This document shows, one piece after another, positions 26,173 to 35,063 of a stretch of 64,000 nucleotides of DNA. Made by a program: the position numbers and the translations under genes. Position 1 is the stretch's first letter, and the number at the start of each line of letters is the position of its first letter. Origin of the DNA: Candidatus Pseudomonas phytovorans (GTDB lineage Bacteria > Pseudomonadota > Gammaproteobacteria > Pseudomonadales > Pseudomonadaceae); assembly GCA_029202525.1 (NCBI GenBank), contig CP119325.1, positions 3,012,001-3,076,000 of the forward strand, given 5' to 3'. Below the pieces are notes generated by a model. It saw only the letters and a program-made list of their open reading frames with translations, had not been told where the DNA came from and made no database searches.

Positions 26173-27477
26173 ATGAAGCACCTCACCCTCGCTGTAATGT
26201 TGTTAGCCCTGACTTCCCGGGCCCAGGCCGCCGAACCTGTCCTGGACACCGGCAACACCGCCTGGATGATCTGCGCCGCAATGTTCGTGCTGATGATGTG
26301 CATCCCGGGCCTGGCGCTGTTCTACGGCGGCATGGTACGGGCCAAGAACTTCCTCTCGGTGTTTACCCAGTTGTTCGCCGTGGCCGGGGTGATCGGCATC
26401 CTCTGGGTGCTGTTCGGCTACAGCCTGGTGGTCGACACCAGCGGCATGGTCGAAGGCCAGCTCACCCTCAACAGTTTCATCGGGGGGCTGGACAAGGCAC
26501 TGATGCTGGATATCGGCCATGACAGCCTGGTCGGCACCATCCCCGAGGGCGTGTTTGCAGTATTTCAGCTGACGTTCGCCATCATCACCCCGGCGCTGAT
26601 TGCCGGGGGTTTTGCCGAACGCATGAAGTTCAGTGCCTCGCTGCTGTTCATGGCGGCGTGGTTCGTGCTGGTGTACGCGCCGATCGCCCATATGGTGTGG
26701 GGCGGGCCGGGGGCGCTGATGGTCAACTGGGGCGTGCTGGACTTCGCCGGTGGTACTGCGGTGCATATCAACTCCGGTGTGGCTGCCTTGGCTGCGGCGT
26801 TGATGCTGGGCAAGCGCAAGGGCTACCCGCAGGTGGCCATGCCGCCGCACAACCTCGGCTTTACCCTGGTGGGTGCGGGGCTGCTGTGGGTGGGCTGGTT
26901 CGGCTTCAACGTGGGGTCGGGGCTGGCGGCCAACGAGGGGGCGGGGGTGGTGATGCTGGCGACCATGGTGGCGGCTTGTGCCGGCATTGTCGGCTGGTTG
27001 CTGACCGAGAAGGTCATGCATGGTCGGCCAACCGCGCTTGGCGCGGCTTCTGGTGCGCTGGCCGGGTTGGTGGGTATCACGCCGGCCTGTGCCTTTGTCG
27101 GGCCACTTGGGGCCTTGGTGATCGGCTTGCTGACCGGGGCCATCTGCTTCTTTGCCGTCACCCGGTTGAAGCAAGTACTGGGTTATGACGACAGCCTGGA
27201 TGTGTTCGGCCTGCATGGTGTAGGCGGCATGGTCGGGGCGATTCTGACCGGGGTGTTTGCGGCGCCGGCGCTGGGCGGCTACGTGGAGGGCGTTTCGCCG
27301 ATCGGGCAGGCACTGGTGCAGTTGAAGGGGGTAGCATTCACGTTCATCTATTGCTTCGTGGTGAGTTGGGCGATTCTGGGTGCCATCAAACTGACCATCG
27401 GGCTGCGGGCCAGCCGGGAAGAGGAAGAGCAGGGGCTGGACCTTGCGGAGCACAATGAGCGGGCCTACAACCTCTGA
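26173..27477 (+). CDS. amtB: Ammonium/methylammonium transporter AmtB
   Basis: This 434-aa protein has a cleavable signal sequence (MKHLTLAVMLLALTSRAQAA) and eleven membrane segments. The Amt signatures are present: WGVLDFAGGTAVHINSG (the conserved Asp and the first pore histidine) and FGLHGVGGMVGAIL (second pore histidine). The start at 26173 follows AGGAG; the frame continues upstream through the REP element, which encodes a spurious peptide. No glnK is adjacent. Its link to the GMAS/Mgs-like genes suggests import of methylammonium or ammonium for that pathway. Confidence 0.93.
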   Translation: MKHLTLAVMLLALTSRAQAAEPVLDTGNTAWMICAAMFVLMMCIPGLALFYGGMVRAKNFLSVFTQLFAVAGVIGILWVLFGYSLVVDTSGMVEGQLTLNSFIGGLDKALMLDIGHDSLVGTIPEGVFAVFQLTFAIITPALIAGGFAERMKFSASLLFMAAWFVLVYAPIAHMVWGGPGALMVNWGVLDFAGGTAVHINSGVAALAAALMLGKRKGYPQVAMPPHNLGFTLVGAGLLWVGWFGFNVGSGLAANEGAGVVMLATMVAACAGIVGWLLTEKVMHGRPTALGAASGALAGLVGITPACAFVGPLGALVIGLLTGAICFFAVTRLKQVLGYDDSLDVFGLHGVGGMVGAILTGVFAAPALGGYVEGVSPIGQALVQLKGVAFTFIYCFVVSWAILGAIKLTIGLRASREEEEQGLDLAEHNERAYNL

Positions 27478-27494
27478 TTGATCTGTTGCCTGTG

Positions 27495-27593
27495 CCGGCC
27501 TCTTCGCGGGACAAGCCCGCTCCCACAGGTCCCCTCAGCATTGGAAACCTGTGGCTGTCCTGTGGGAGCGGGCTTGTCCCGCGAAGAGGCCGG
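27495..27593. repeat. REP pair between amtB and the NCS1 permease
   Basis: Inverted REP units (cggcctcttcgcgggacaag and its complement) lie between the convergent stops of amtB and the permease. The stem is long and nearly perfect. Confidence 0.9.
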
Positions 27594-27604
27594 TACAGGT
27601 TGAA

Positions 27605-29017
27605 TCAGTGCCCCATGGCCAACTTGGCGCTCGTCTGCCGACGACGGTAGGCACTGTCACGGCTGGCCAGCCACCAATACAGCGGCGAGGTCACCGCCAG
27701 CCCGACCAGCCAAGACAAGTCAGCCCCGTTGATGTGCTCGGAAATCGGCCCGACGTACAGTGGCGTGTTCATGAACGGGATCTGCACCGCGATGCCCACC
27801 GCATAGGCGATCAGCGCTTGCGGGTTGTAGCGCCCATAAATACCGCCATCAACCTGGAAGATCGACTGGATGTCGTAGTCACCTTTGTGGATGGCGTAGA
27901 AGTCGATCAGGTTGATCGCCGTCCACGGCACCAGCACCACCAGCAGCACCAGCACCATGTCGACGAAGTGGCCGATGAAGTCCGCCGAGGCGAACACCGC
28001 CACCACGCTGCAGGCCGACAGCACGATCAGCGACAGCACGGCGCGGCTTTTGGCGGTGGGGATCCAGCGGTAGGCGAAGGTTTGCACCAGGGTGATGATC
28101 GAAAGCACCGCGCCGTACAGGTTCAGGGCGTTATGGCTGATCACGCTGAGCAGGAACAGCACCAGCATGATCGGGCCCAGGGTGCCGGTGGCCAGCTTGA
28201 CCGCATCCATGGTGTCCATGCCGGCCGGGATTGCCAGTACCGCCACGGCGCCGAAGATGAACGACAGGCTCGAACCCAGGGCCGAGCCCAGGTAGGTGGT
28301 CCAGAAGGTCGAGCTGACTTTCACATCTGCCGGCAGGTAGCGCGAGTAGTCCGATACATAAGGCGCGAAGGCAATCTGCCACAGCGCCGCCAGCGACACG
28401 GTGGCCAGCCAGCCGGCCAGGTTGAAGCCGCCGCGGGTGAGGAAGTCGTCGCTTTGCACATGGGTGAAGATGTAAGCGAAACCGACCACGATACCGATGC
28501 CCAGCACCCAGGTGCCGATACGGTTGAGCACATGGATGAAGCGGTAGCCGATGATGCCGATGATGCCCGACCCCAACGCACCGATAACGATGCCCACCGG
28601 CACCGGTACGGCCTCGACCACACCATGCAGCGACTTGCCGGCGAGGACGATGTTGGAGGCGAAGAAACCGATGTACATGACCCCGGCGATCACCACCACC
28701 AGCAGCGCACCGAGGGTGCCGAACTGGGCGCGGCTCTGGATCATCTGCGGGATGCCCATTTGCGGGCCTTGTGCCGAGTGCAGCGCCATCAGCACACCAC
28801 CGACCAAGTGGCCGACCAGGATGGCAACGATGCCCCAGATCAGGTTCAGGTGAAACAGCTGCACGCCCAGCGCGCCGGTGACGATGGGCAGCGGCGCAAT
28901 GTTGCCGCCGAACCACAGTGTGAACAGATCCCTTACCTTTCCATGGCGGTCTTGCGGGGGCACGTAGCCGATCGTGTGTTTTTCTATGAGGGGTGCCGAA
29001 TTGGCTGCACTGGTCAT
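27605..29017 (-). CDS. NCS1-family (purine/cytosine/hydantoin-type) permease
   Basis: This 470-aa permease has about 12 membrane segments and the NCS1 (CodB-like) layout, including the signatures LFTLWFGGNIAPLPIVTGA and AQGPQMGIPQMIQSRAQFG. The start MTSAANSAP at 29017 follows GGAG. It is clearly paralogous to the second NCS1 permease at 40782-42188. NCS1 proteins import nucleobases, allantoin, hydantoins and related heterocycles with H+ or Na+. It stands alone with a ~295-nt upstream region, so the substrate cannot be assigned. Confidence 0.9.
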   Translation of the reverse strand: MTSAANSAPLIEKHTIGYVPPQDRHGKVRDLFTLWFGGNIAPLPIVTGALGVQLFHLNLIWGIVAILVGHLVGGVLMALHSAQGPQMGIPQMIQSRAQFGTLGALLVVVIAGVMYIGFFASNIVLAGKSLHGVVEAVPVPVGIVIGALGSGIIGIIGYRFIHVLNRIGTWVLGIGIVVGFAYIFTHVQSDDFLTRGGFNLAGWLATVSLAALWQIAFAPYVSDYSRYLPADVKVSSTFWTTYLGSALGSSLSFIFGAVAVLAIPAGMDTMDAVKLATGTLGPIMLVLFLLSVISHNALNLYGAVLSIITLVQTFAYRWIPTAKSRAVLSLIVLSACSVVAVFASADFIGHFVDMVLVLLVVLVPWTAINLIDFYAIHKGDYDIQSIFQVDGGIYGRYNPQALIAYAVGIAVQIPFMNTPLYVGPISEHINGADLSWLVGLAVTSPLYWWLASRDSAYRRRQTSAKLAMGH

Positions 29018-29312
29018 GACTGACTCCAAGGCAAGGTAGGGCATCGGGAACTGCCCGGGGGCGTGCCGGCGAAGGGCAACGCGTTCTTGTTGGAGCGATG
29101 ATGCGGGGCGCTGGGGTAACGGGAAATTAGTAAATTTGTACCCATAAACCTTAAAAAACCTAAGGCTGACAAAAGCTTAAGCGGTGGACGGTAGCAAGGA
29201 GAGTGCCAGCTGGCGGGAAGGCTTGAGGTAGAGGGCTTTGGCTTCGGCCTGGCGTGAAGTGGTGTGCATTGGTGGTGCGTCGTGCGCGTTTACAGCGCAC
29301 CGGAATTCACGG
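29018..29312. other. Intergenic region upstream of the NCS1 permease
   Basis: The 295-nt gap between the permease start and the lrp stop contains an AT-rich block (29125-29180, gggaaattagtaaatttg and ccttaaaaaacctaagg) that probably holds the permease promoter. No convincing gene is present. Confidence 0.4.
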
Positions 29313-29765
29313 CTACATCGGCAACAACCGGTCCTGAATCACTTCCTTCATCACCAGTGTCGAGCTCAGCCGCTTCACATTGGGAATGCTGGTCAGTTGC
29401 TCGTCATACAGCTTTTGAAAGGCCGGCAGGTCCTTGGCTACCACATGCAACAGGTAGTCCGGGTCACCGAACAGGCGCTGCGCTTCGACTATCTGCGGGA
29501 TTTCGGCCAGTGCCGCCTCAAAGTCCGCCACCGGCTGCCGGGTCACCTCGCGCAGCGTCACGAATACCAACGCGGCAAAGTTCAGCCCCAGGGCGCTCGG
29601 CGCAAGGCGGGCGTGATAGCCCAGAATCGCTCCGGACTCTTCCAGTGCCTTCAAGCGCCGGTGGCAGGGCGACAGGCTGAGCCCTACGCGATCGGCCAGT
29701 TCAGTTACCGACAACCGCCCATCTTTTTGCAGTTCGGCAAGGATCTTTCGATCTGTTCGGTCCAT
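29313..29765 (-). CDS. Lrp/AsnC-family regulator
   Basis: This 150-aa protein has an N-terminal HTH (LSVTELADRVGLSLSPCHRRLKALE) and a C-terminal RAM/AsnC sensor domain. It is divergent from a LysE-family exporter with a 112-nt gap, a frequent pairing in which the Lrp-type protein activates an amino-acid exporter. The effector amino acid is unknown. Confidence 0.92.
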   Translation of the reverse strand: MDRTDRKILAELQKDGRLSVTELADRVGLSLSPCHRRLKALEESGAILGYHARLAPSALGLNFAALVFVTLREVTRQPVADFEAALAEIPQIVEAQRLFGDPDYLLHVVAKDLPAFQKLYDEQLTSIPNVKRLSSTLVMKEVIQDRLLPM

Positions 29766-29877
29766 AGAGGGAGAATCTTCTAGTAAATGAATGCTGATGG
29801 GGAATATACGAAAGAAAATCCCCGGGTGGAATCCGTAATCTTTCTACATCCAAAAGCAGTAGATAAGGAAGATTCAA

Positions 29878-30492
29878 GTGGCTATCAGTGTGCTGACGGC
29901 GTTTTGGGCCGTGTCGATGCTGTTCGTGATCACCCCCGGTGCAGACTGGGCCTATGCCATCTCGGCAGGCATGCGCGGGCGCTGGGTGATGCCCGCCGTG
30001 GCGGGGATGTTGTCGGGGCACTTCCTGGCGACGCTGGTGGTGGCTGCAGGTGTCGGCAGCCTGTTGGCGGGCCACCCGCTGGCGCTCACCCTGCTGACCT
30101 TGGCAGGGTGCAGCTACCTGTTGTGGCTGGGCGGCAATCTGTTGCTGAGCCCGGCAATGCCCGAGGCCGGGCAGGGTGGTGCCGGGGAATCGGGCTCGCG
30201 CTGGGCGTTGAAAGGGTTTTGCGTCAGCGGCCTGAACCCGAAGGTTTTCTTGCTGTTCCTGGCCTTGCTGCCGCAGTTCACCGACCCGCAATCGAGCTGG
30301 CCGGTGCCGTTGCAGATCCTGCTGCTGGGGCTGGTGCACCTGTGCAGTTCGCTGGTGATCTACTCACTGGTCGGTTATGGCGCCAAAGCAGTCCTGAGCA
30401 CCCGGCCGGGGGCCGCGAAGCTGGTCGGGCGGGTGTCGGGGGTGGCGATGATTACAGTGGCCCTGGGCTTGATTGCCGGGCAAATCAACTGA
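29878..30492 (+). CDS. LysE/RhtB-family amino-acid exporter
   Basis: This 204-aa protein has six hydrophobic segments and the family signatures ITPGADWAYAISAGMRG at the N-terminus and GFCVSGLNPKVFLLFLALLPQF in the middle. The GTG start is preceded by AAGGAAG. It probably exports an amino acid under control of the divergent Lrp regulator. It is followed 66 nt later by a second LysE-type gene. Confidence 0.9.
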   Translation: MAISVLTAFWAVSMLFVITPGADWAYAISAGMRGRWVMPAVAGMLSGHFLATLVVAAGVGSLLAGHPLALTLLTLAGCSYLLWLGGNLLLSPAMPEAGQGGAGESGSRWALKGFCVSGLNPKVFLLFLALLPQFTDPQSSWPVPLQILLLGLVHLCSSLVIYSLVGYGAKAVLSTRPGAAKLVGRVSGVAMITVALGLIAGQIN

Positions 30493-30558
30493 CTTGACCG
30501 GTTGCAAAGGGCTTCAGATACACTCGCTGCAACTTCACGCACAACCAGGATGTGCCCC

Positions 30559-31191
30559 ATGCCTGAAACAACGCAACTGCTCACTTTCGGCCTGATCTGC
30601 CTCGGCATGGTCCTGACCCCGGGGCCGAACATGATCTACCTGATCTCCCGCTCGATCTGCCAGGGCCGCAAGGCCGGGTTGATTTCCCTTGGCGGTGTGG
30701 CGTTGGGCTTTGTCATCTACATGTTCTGCGCTGCATTGGGTATTACCGCGTTGGTAATGGCGGTACCTTTTGCCTACGACGCGTTGCGGATCGGTGGTGC
30801 ATTGTACCTGTTGTACCTGGCCTGGCAGGCGCTGCGCCCCGGTGGCCGTTCACCGTTTCAGGTCCGTGACCTGCCCGCCGACAGCCCGCGGCGGCTATTC
30901 ACCATGGGTTTTGCCACCAGCCTGCTCAACCCCAAGATTGCTGTCATGTACCTGTCGCTGATGCCGCAGTTCGTCGAGCCGGGGCATGGCAGCGTATTGG
31001 TGCAGTCGTTGGTACTGGGTTCGACGCAGATCGCCATCAGCGTCACGGTCAACGCGTTGATCGCGGTCATGGCCGGGTCCATCGCTGTATTCCTGGCGGG
31101 CAGGCCGCTTTGGCAACAGGTTCAGCGTTGGTTGATGGGGACGGTGCTGGCAGGGCTGGCGCTGCGCATGCTGGCAGAAGGGCGCCGTTGA
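30559..31191 (+). CDS. LysE/RhtB-family amino-acid exporter (second copy)
   Basis: This 210-aa protein has six hydrophobic segments and the signatures LTPGPNMIYLISRSICQGRK and GFATSLLNPKIAVMYLSLMPQF. It is related to, but clearly diverged from, the preceding exporter. The start MPETTQ at 30559 follows CCAGGA; ATG 30550 is an alternative. It may be co-transcribed with the upstream gene. Confidence 0.9.
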   Translation: MPETTQLLTFGLICLGMVLTPGPNMIYLISRSICQGRKAGLISLGGVALGFVIYMFCAALGITALVMAVPFAYDALRIGGALYLLYLAWQALRPGGRSPFQVRDLPADSPRRLFTMGFATSLLNPKIAVMYLSLMPQFVEPGHGSVLVQSLVLGSTQIAISVTVNALIAVMAGSIAVFLAGRPLWQQVQRWLMGTVLAGLALRMLAEGRR

Positions 31192-31213
31192 TCGCGCATC
31201 GTGCTGCAAGGTA

Positions 31214-33025
31214 TCAGTGGCTGCTGGCCGAGGTGTCTTCGGGCGAGGTCGCAGGCGGATCCTCCTGCGGCAGATAGAGGGTAAACGTGGTGCCTTGGCC
31301 GGCGACGCTGTTGACCTGAACATCGCCACCGGACTGCTTGGCAAAGCCGAACACCTGCGACAAGCCGAGGCCGGTGCCTTCGCCCGGTGCCTTGGTGGTG
31401 AAGAACGGATCGAAGATGCGCTCAAGCATGTCGGCGGCGATGCCGGTCCCATTGTCGCTCACCGAAATCGCTGCGAACTGGCCGGGCTGTGACGGCTGGC
31501 CGCGCAGGGCTGGCAGGCGCTGGTTCGCCTGCAGGCGCAGTTGCAAGGCGCCTTCGCCCGCCATGGCATCGCGGCCATTGAGCATCAGGTTGATGACTGC
31601 GGTTTCCAGTTGGTTGAGGTCAGCGCGGATATGGCAGGGCGCTTGCGGCAACTGCAGCTGGACCTGGATGCGTGCGCCGGTGGCGGTGTCGAGCATGTCG
31701 GCCATGGCCTCCAGCCGTGGCCCGGCCTCGAACAGTTGCGGGCTCAGCGCCTGGCGGCGGGCGAAGGCCAGTAGCTGGCCGGTCAGTTTGGCGCCTCGGT
31801 CCACCGTGTCAGATATTGTCTTGATGTAGCGCTCGCGGCGTTTCTCATCGAGGTTGGGGCGCTGCAGAAAGTGCAACGATGAGCGGATGATGGTCAGCAG
31901 GTTGTTGAAATCGTGGGCCACGCCCCCGGTCAGTTGGCCGATGGCTTCGAGCTTTTGTGTCTGGCGTAGCACGGCCTCGGTATGCAGCAACTGGGCCGTG
32001 CGTTCTTCGACGCGGTGTTCCAGGGTGGCGTTGAGCGCTTCAAGTGCCGCCATCGCCTCGCGCACTTCGGCATGGGCCTGAGCCCGCTGGATATGCGCCC
32101 AGCAACGTTCGGTCACCTCGCTGATCAGTGCTTGTTCGTAGTCGGTCCATACCCGTGGCACACGGTCATGAATTGCCATCAGCGCAGTCAGCCTGCCACC
32201 TTTGATCAGTGGCATACAGATGGTGGCAGTAATGCCGATGGCCTGAAATGTTGCCGCCTCGTCAGCGGCCAGTTCGCGGAGGTTGTCATTGATCACCAGG
32301 GCCAGCCCGCTGCGCAGGCGGCTGACCGCCAGGCGGCCGAAGTCATGCAGGTGATACTGGCCGACCAGGCGCGGTGAGCCGGGTGCCACCGCATCGCCGC
32401 AGATGGTGAAACCGTCCTCGTCCGGCTCCATTACCGCATAGGCGCAACTGGACAGGCCAAGGTGCTCGACCAGCATGCGCGTGATGATGGCCATGATCTG
32501 GTCCGGGTCGGTGGCGTCGGCCACGGCGCGGCCGAGGTTGTCGAGAAAATTCAGCCGCTGGTTGGTGACCACGCTGGCGGTGGTTTCGGTGACCGTATCG
32601 AGCATGCCCAGCACCTCGCCATCAAGGCCGCGAATCGGGCTGTAGCAGAAGGTGAAATAGGCCCGCTCGGGGCTGCCGTTGCGCTCGATGGTCAGCGGAA
32701 AGTCTTCGATGTACACCGCTTCACCCGCCAGCGCGCGGTCGGCCATGGCGCTTATGTCAGCCCAGGCTTCCTGCCACACGTCGCCGAAGGGAATGCCCAG
32801 TGCCAAGGGCTTGCGCCCGAGAATCTGGGTGAAGGCGTCGTTGTGCAGGGTGAGCAGGTCGGGGCCCCAGAGCACGGCCTGCGGGAAACGTGAGGCCAGG
32901 CACACGGCCAAAGTGGTCTTCAGGGTGTCGGGCCAGTGTTCCAGTGGGCCCAGGGGGGTCGTGGCCCATTCGTGGTTGCGGATGCGCTCGGCCATCAATC
33001 CGCCGCCGTCTAGCCATTTCGCCAT
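31214..33025 (-). CDS. Sensor histidine kinase with PAS and GAF domains
   Basis: This 603-aa protein is soluble. The N-terminal ~150 aa are PAS-like (NHEWATTPLGPLEHWP, typical of photosensor-like PAS kinases). A GAF domain follows at about 155-310, then a coiled-coil, a HisKA domain with the phospho-acceptor in VAHDFNNLLTIIRSS, and an HATPase domain (GTGIAADMLERIFDPFFTTK, GTGLGLSQVFGF). No receiver domain is attached and no response regulator gene is adjacent, so its partner is unknown. It lies 54 nt downstream of the Nudix gene, on the same strand. Confidence 0.88.
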   Translation of the reverse strand: MAKWLDGGGLMAERIRNHEWATTPLGPLEHWPDTLKTTLAVCLASRFPQAVLWGPDLLTLHNDAFTQILGRKPLALGIPFGDVWQEAWADISAMADRALAGEAVYIEDFPLTIERNGSPERAYFTFCYSPIRGLDGEVLGMLDTVTETTASVVTNQRLNFLDNLGRAVADATDPDQIMAIITRMLVEHLGLSSCAYAVMEPDEDGFTICGDAVAPGSPRLVGQYHLHDFGRLAVSRLRSGLALVINDNLRELAADEAATFQAIGITATICMPLIKGGRLTALMAIHDRVPRVWTDYEQALISEVTERCWAHIQRAQAHAEVREAMAALEALNATLEHRVEERTAQLLHTEAVLRQTQKLEAIGQLTGGVAHDFNNLLTIIRSSLHFLQRPNLDEKRRERYIKTISDTVDRGAKLTGQLLAFARRQALSPQLFEAGPRLEAMADMLDTATGARIQVQLQLPQAPCHIRADLNQLETAVINLMLNGRDAMAGEGALQLRLQANQRLPALRGQPSQPGQFAAISVSDNGTGIAADMLERIFDPFFTTKAPGEGTGLGLSQVFGFAKQSGGDVQVNSVAGQGTTFTLYLPQEDPPATSPEDTSASSH

Positions 33026-33079
33026 GTGCGCTGCCGGTCCTGTTACTCAAGGCCTTTAGGGTGCACCGAGAATAGCCGG

Positions 33080-33643
33080 TTAGCGAATGAAGTGCACCTT
33101 GCCGGTGTCGTCATTGCCCATGTAAATGCCGTAAACACCGGCCTGGCGCTCGAGGATGTAGCGCTCCAGAATCTGCCGGATTGCCGGGTAGTAGATCTCG
33201 TCCCACGGGATCTCGTCGGGTTCGAAGAACTTGTACGCCAGTGTCTCCGGCCCATACTGCCCGGTCTCTTCGGTGACGATGGCGCGGAAAATGATGTACA
33301 CCTCGGAGATTATAGGCACGCTGAAGATCGAGTACGGCGAGACGATGTCGGCGCGCACGCCGCTTTCTTCCCAGACCTCGCGCAGGGCCGCCTGCTCGGT
33401 GGTTTCGCCAGCCTCCATGAACCCGGCCGGCAAGGTCCAGGTGCCGGGGCGCGGCGGGATGGCGCGCTGGCACAACAGGTATTTGCCATCGCGCTCGATG
33501 ATGCAGCCCGCGATGATCTTCGGGTTGATGTAATGGATGTAGCCGCAGCCGGCGCAGTGCAGGCGTTCGTGGGTGTCGCCTGTGGGAACGCCCCGGGCCA
33601 GTTCCGTGGTGCAGTGCGGGCAGTAGCGCGGGGCAGTGGGCAT
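33080..33643 (-). CDS. Nudix hydrolase with N-terminal zinc ribbon
   Basis: This 187-aa protein has a zinc ribbon (YCPHC ... HCAGCG) followed by a Nudix domain with a complete box, GFMEAGETTEQAALREVWEESGV in outline (G-x5-E-x7-REVxEExG). The arrangement is like NudC-type NADH pyrophosphatases but shorter, so the substrate may be NADH or another dinucleotide. It starts 2 nt after the FadR-type gene, so the two are probably co-transcribed. Confidence 0.88.
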   Translation of the reverse strand: MPTAPRYCPHCTTELARGVPTGDTHERLHCAGCGYIHYINPKIIAGCIIERDGKYLLCQRAIPPRPGTWTLPAGFMEAGETTEQAALREVWEESGVRADIVSPYSIFSVPIISEVYIIFRAIVTEETGQYGPETLAYKFFEPDEIPWDEIYYPAIRQILERYILERQAGVYGIYMGNDDTGKVHFIR

Positions 33644-33645
33644 GA

Positions 33646-34398
33646 TCAGCGACCTATGCGGGGTTCCTTGAGGGCCAGGGGCTCGACAATGTCGCGCACC
33701 TTGGGGTTGTCGTCCTGCTTCTGACGCAGGTAGTCCAGTGCCACTTTGGCGGCAGCGCGGACGTGGTCGACCGAAGCCTGATGGGCCACCAGCGGGTCGC
33801 CACCCTTGATCGCTTCGACGATCTTTTCCATTTCGCGGTTGCTGGCGCCACGGCGGTTTTCCTGCGAAACCGAGGTGGCGCGCAAGTAGCTGATGCGTGC
33901 CTGCAACTGGCGCAGCTGCTGGGCTGCCACCTGGTTGCCGGAGCCTTCCAGCAGCACGTCGTAGAAGCCTTGCACCGAATCCAGCACCTGCTGCAGCTCG
34001 CCCTCTTCGAGGGCCTCGCGGTTGACTTCCAGCGCGCGTTCCAGGGCACGGATGTCCTTGGCCTTGGCATTCAGAGTGAACAGCTGCACGATCAGGCCTT
34101 CGAGCACGCAGCGCAGCTCGTAGATGTCGCGGGCGTCTTCAAGGGTAATGATGGCGACGCGCGGGCCTTTGGCATCGGCAAATTCCACCAGGCCTTCGGA
34201 CTCCAGGTGGCGCAGGGCTTCACGCACCGAGGTGCGGCTGACTCCGAGGCGGTCACAGAGGTCGCGCTCGACCAGGCGGTCGCCGGGCAGCAGGTGGAAG
34301 TTCATGATCGCGGCGCGCAGCTTGTCGAGCACGATTTCGCGCAGGGTAACGGGGTTGCGGTTGACCTTGAAGCTGTCGTCGAGTGGCTGGCGTTTCAT
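33646..34398 (-). CDS. GntR-family regulator, FadR/FCD subfamily
   Basis: This 250-aa protein has a winged HTH at about 20-80 (GDRLVERDLCDRLGVSRTSV ... ALRHLESEGL) and an all-helical FCD ligand domain. FCD regulators usually repress catabolic operons until an acidic metabolite binds. It is the only DNA-binding regulator in the 33.6-42.2 kb catabolic locus. The three shared operator-like sites upstream of DUF1185, the second flavin reductase and the NCS1 permease are plausible targets. It is downstream of the CMD-like gene and followed immediately by the Nudix gene. Confidence 0.9.
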   Translation of the reverse strand: MKRQPLDDSFKVNRNPVTLREIVLDKLRAAIMNFHLLPGDRLVERDLCDRLGVSRTSVREALRHLESEGLVEFADAKGPRVAIITLEDARDIYELRCVLEGLIVQLFTLNAKAKDIRALERALEVNREALEEGELQQVLDSVQGFYDVLLEGSGNQVAAQQLRQLQARISYLRATSVSQENRRGASNREMEKIVEAIKGGDPLVAHQASVDHVRAAAKVALDYLRQKQDDNPKVRDIVEPLALKEPRIGR

Positions 34399-34486
34399 CA
34401 GGTGCGCTCTTTAAGAGGCTGTTGCGCCAACATCGCGGAACGCCCCGAACCGAGGCTTTCCATGCAGTGGTTCGAACAGCCCGTTG

Positions 34487-34876
34487 TTAACGGGTTGACT
34501 CCGCATCGGCTTCGGCAAACGCTTCTCGGGCCAGGCGGAAGCTGTCTACCGCCGCGGGTACGCCGCAGTAAATGCCGACCTGGAGCAGAATTTCGCGAAT
34601 CTGTTCACGGCTCAGGCCATTGCGCAATGCGCCGCGAATGTGCAGCTTGAGCTCGTGGGGCCGGTTGAGCGCGGAAATCATTGCCAAGTTTATCATGCTG
34701 CGCTCTTTGAGCGACAAGCCTTCGCGGCCCCAGACGTGGCCCCAGCAGTATTCGGTGACCAGTTCCTGCAAGGGTTTGGTGAACTCGTCGGCGTTCTGGA
34801 TCGAGCGGTTGACGTAGTCCTCGCCCAGCACCTGGGTGCGGATCTGCAGGCCCTTGTCGTACTTCTCGTTACTCAT
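34487..34876 (-). CDS. Carboxymuconolactone decarboxylase-family protein
   Basis: This 129-aa protein begins MSNEKYDKGLQIRTQVLG and has the small all-helical CMD/AhpD fold, with SLKERSMINLAMISALNRPHELKLHI in the middle. There is no CxxC, so it is PcaC-like rather than a peroxidase. The start at 34876 follows GGAG; the frame runs upstream into a REP element and that extension is spurious. PcaC decarboxylates gamma-carboxymuconolactone, but many family members do other decarboxylations or isomerisations. Its position within the monooxygenase locus suggests a late step in that pathway. Confidence 0.85.
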   Translation of the reverse strand: MSNEKYDKGLQIRTQVLGEDYVNRSIQNADEFTKPLQELVTEYCWGHVWGREGLSLKERSMINLAMISALNRPHELKLHIRGALRNGLSREQIREILLQVGIYCGVPAAVDSFRLAREAFAEADAESTR

Positions 34877-34957
34877 GTGCCGTACTCCGGAAGAAAAAAG
34901 GGGCCGCAACCGAGGGTGAGACGATAGCGCGGCCCCCGAAAACAGGGTTATCGGTGT

Positions 34958-35053
34958 TGGCTTCTTCGCGGGCTTGCCCGCTCCCACAGGTATTGCACAG
35001 GCTTCAGCTTTTGCGCGATCCCTGTGGGAGCGGGCAAGCCCGCGAAGAGCCCA
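34958..35053. repeat. REP pair between flavin reductase 1 and the CMD-like gene
   Basis: Two inverted REP units (ttggcttcttcgcgggcttg and its complement) separate two co-directional genes of the locus. Confidence 0.88.
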
Positions 35054-35063
35054 ATGGAGTCTG

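Noticed and set aside
31214..34398. Kinase-Nudix-FadR gene string as part of the N-heterocycle pathway
   Set aside because: Co-directional spacing suggests shared transcription of FadR and Nudix, but neither the Nudix enzyme nor the PAS-GAF kinase has an obvious place in the pathway. The association is probably positional only.
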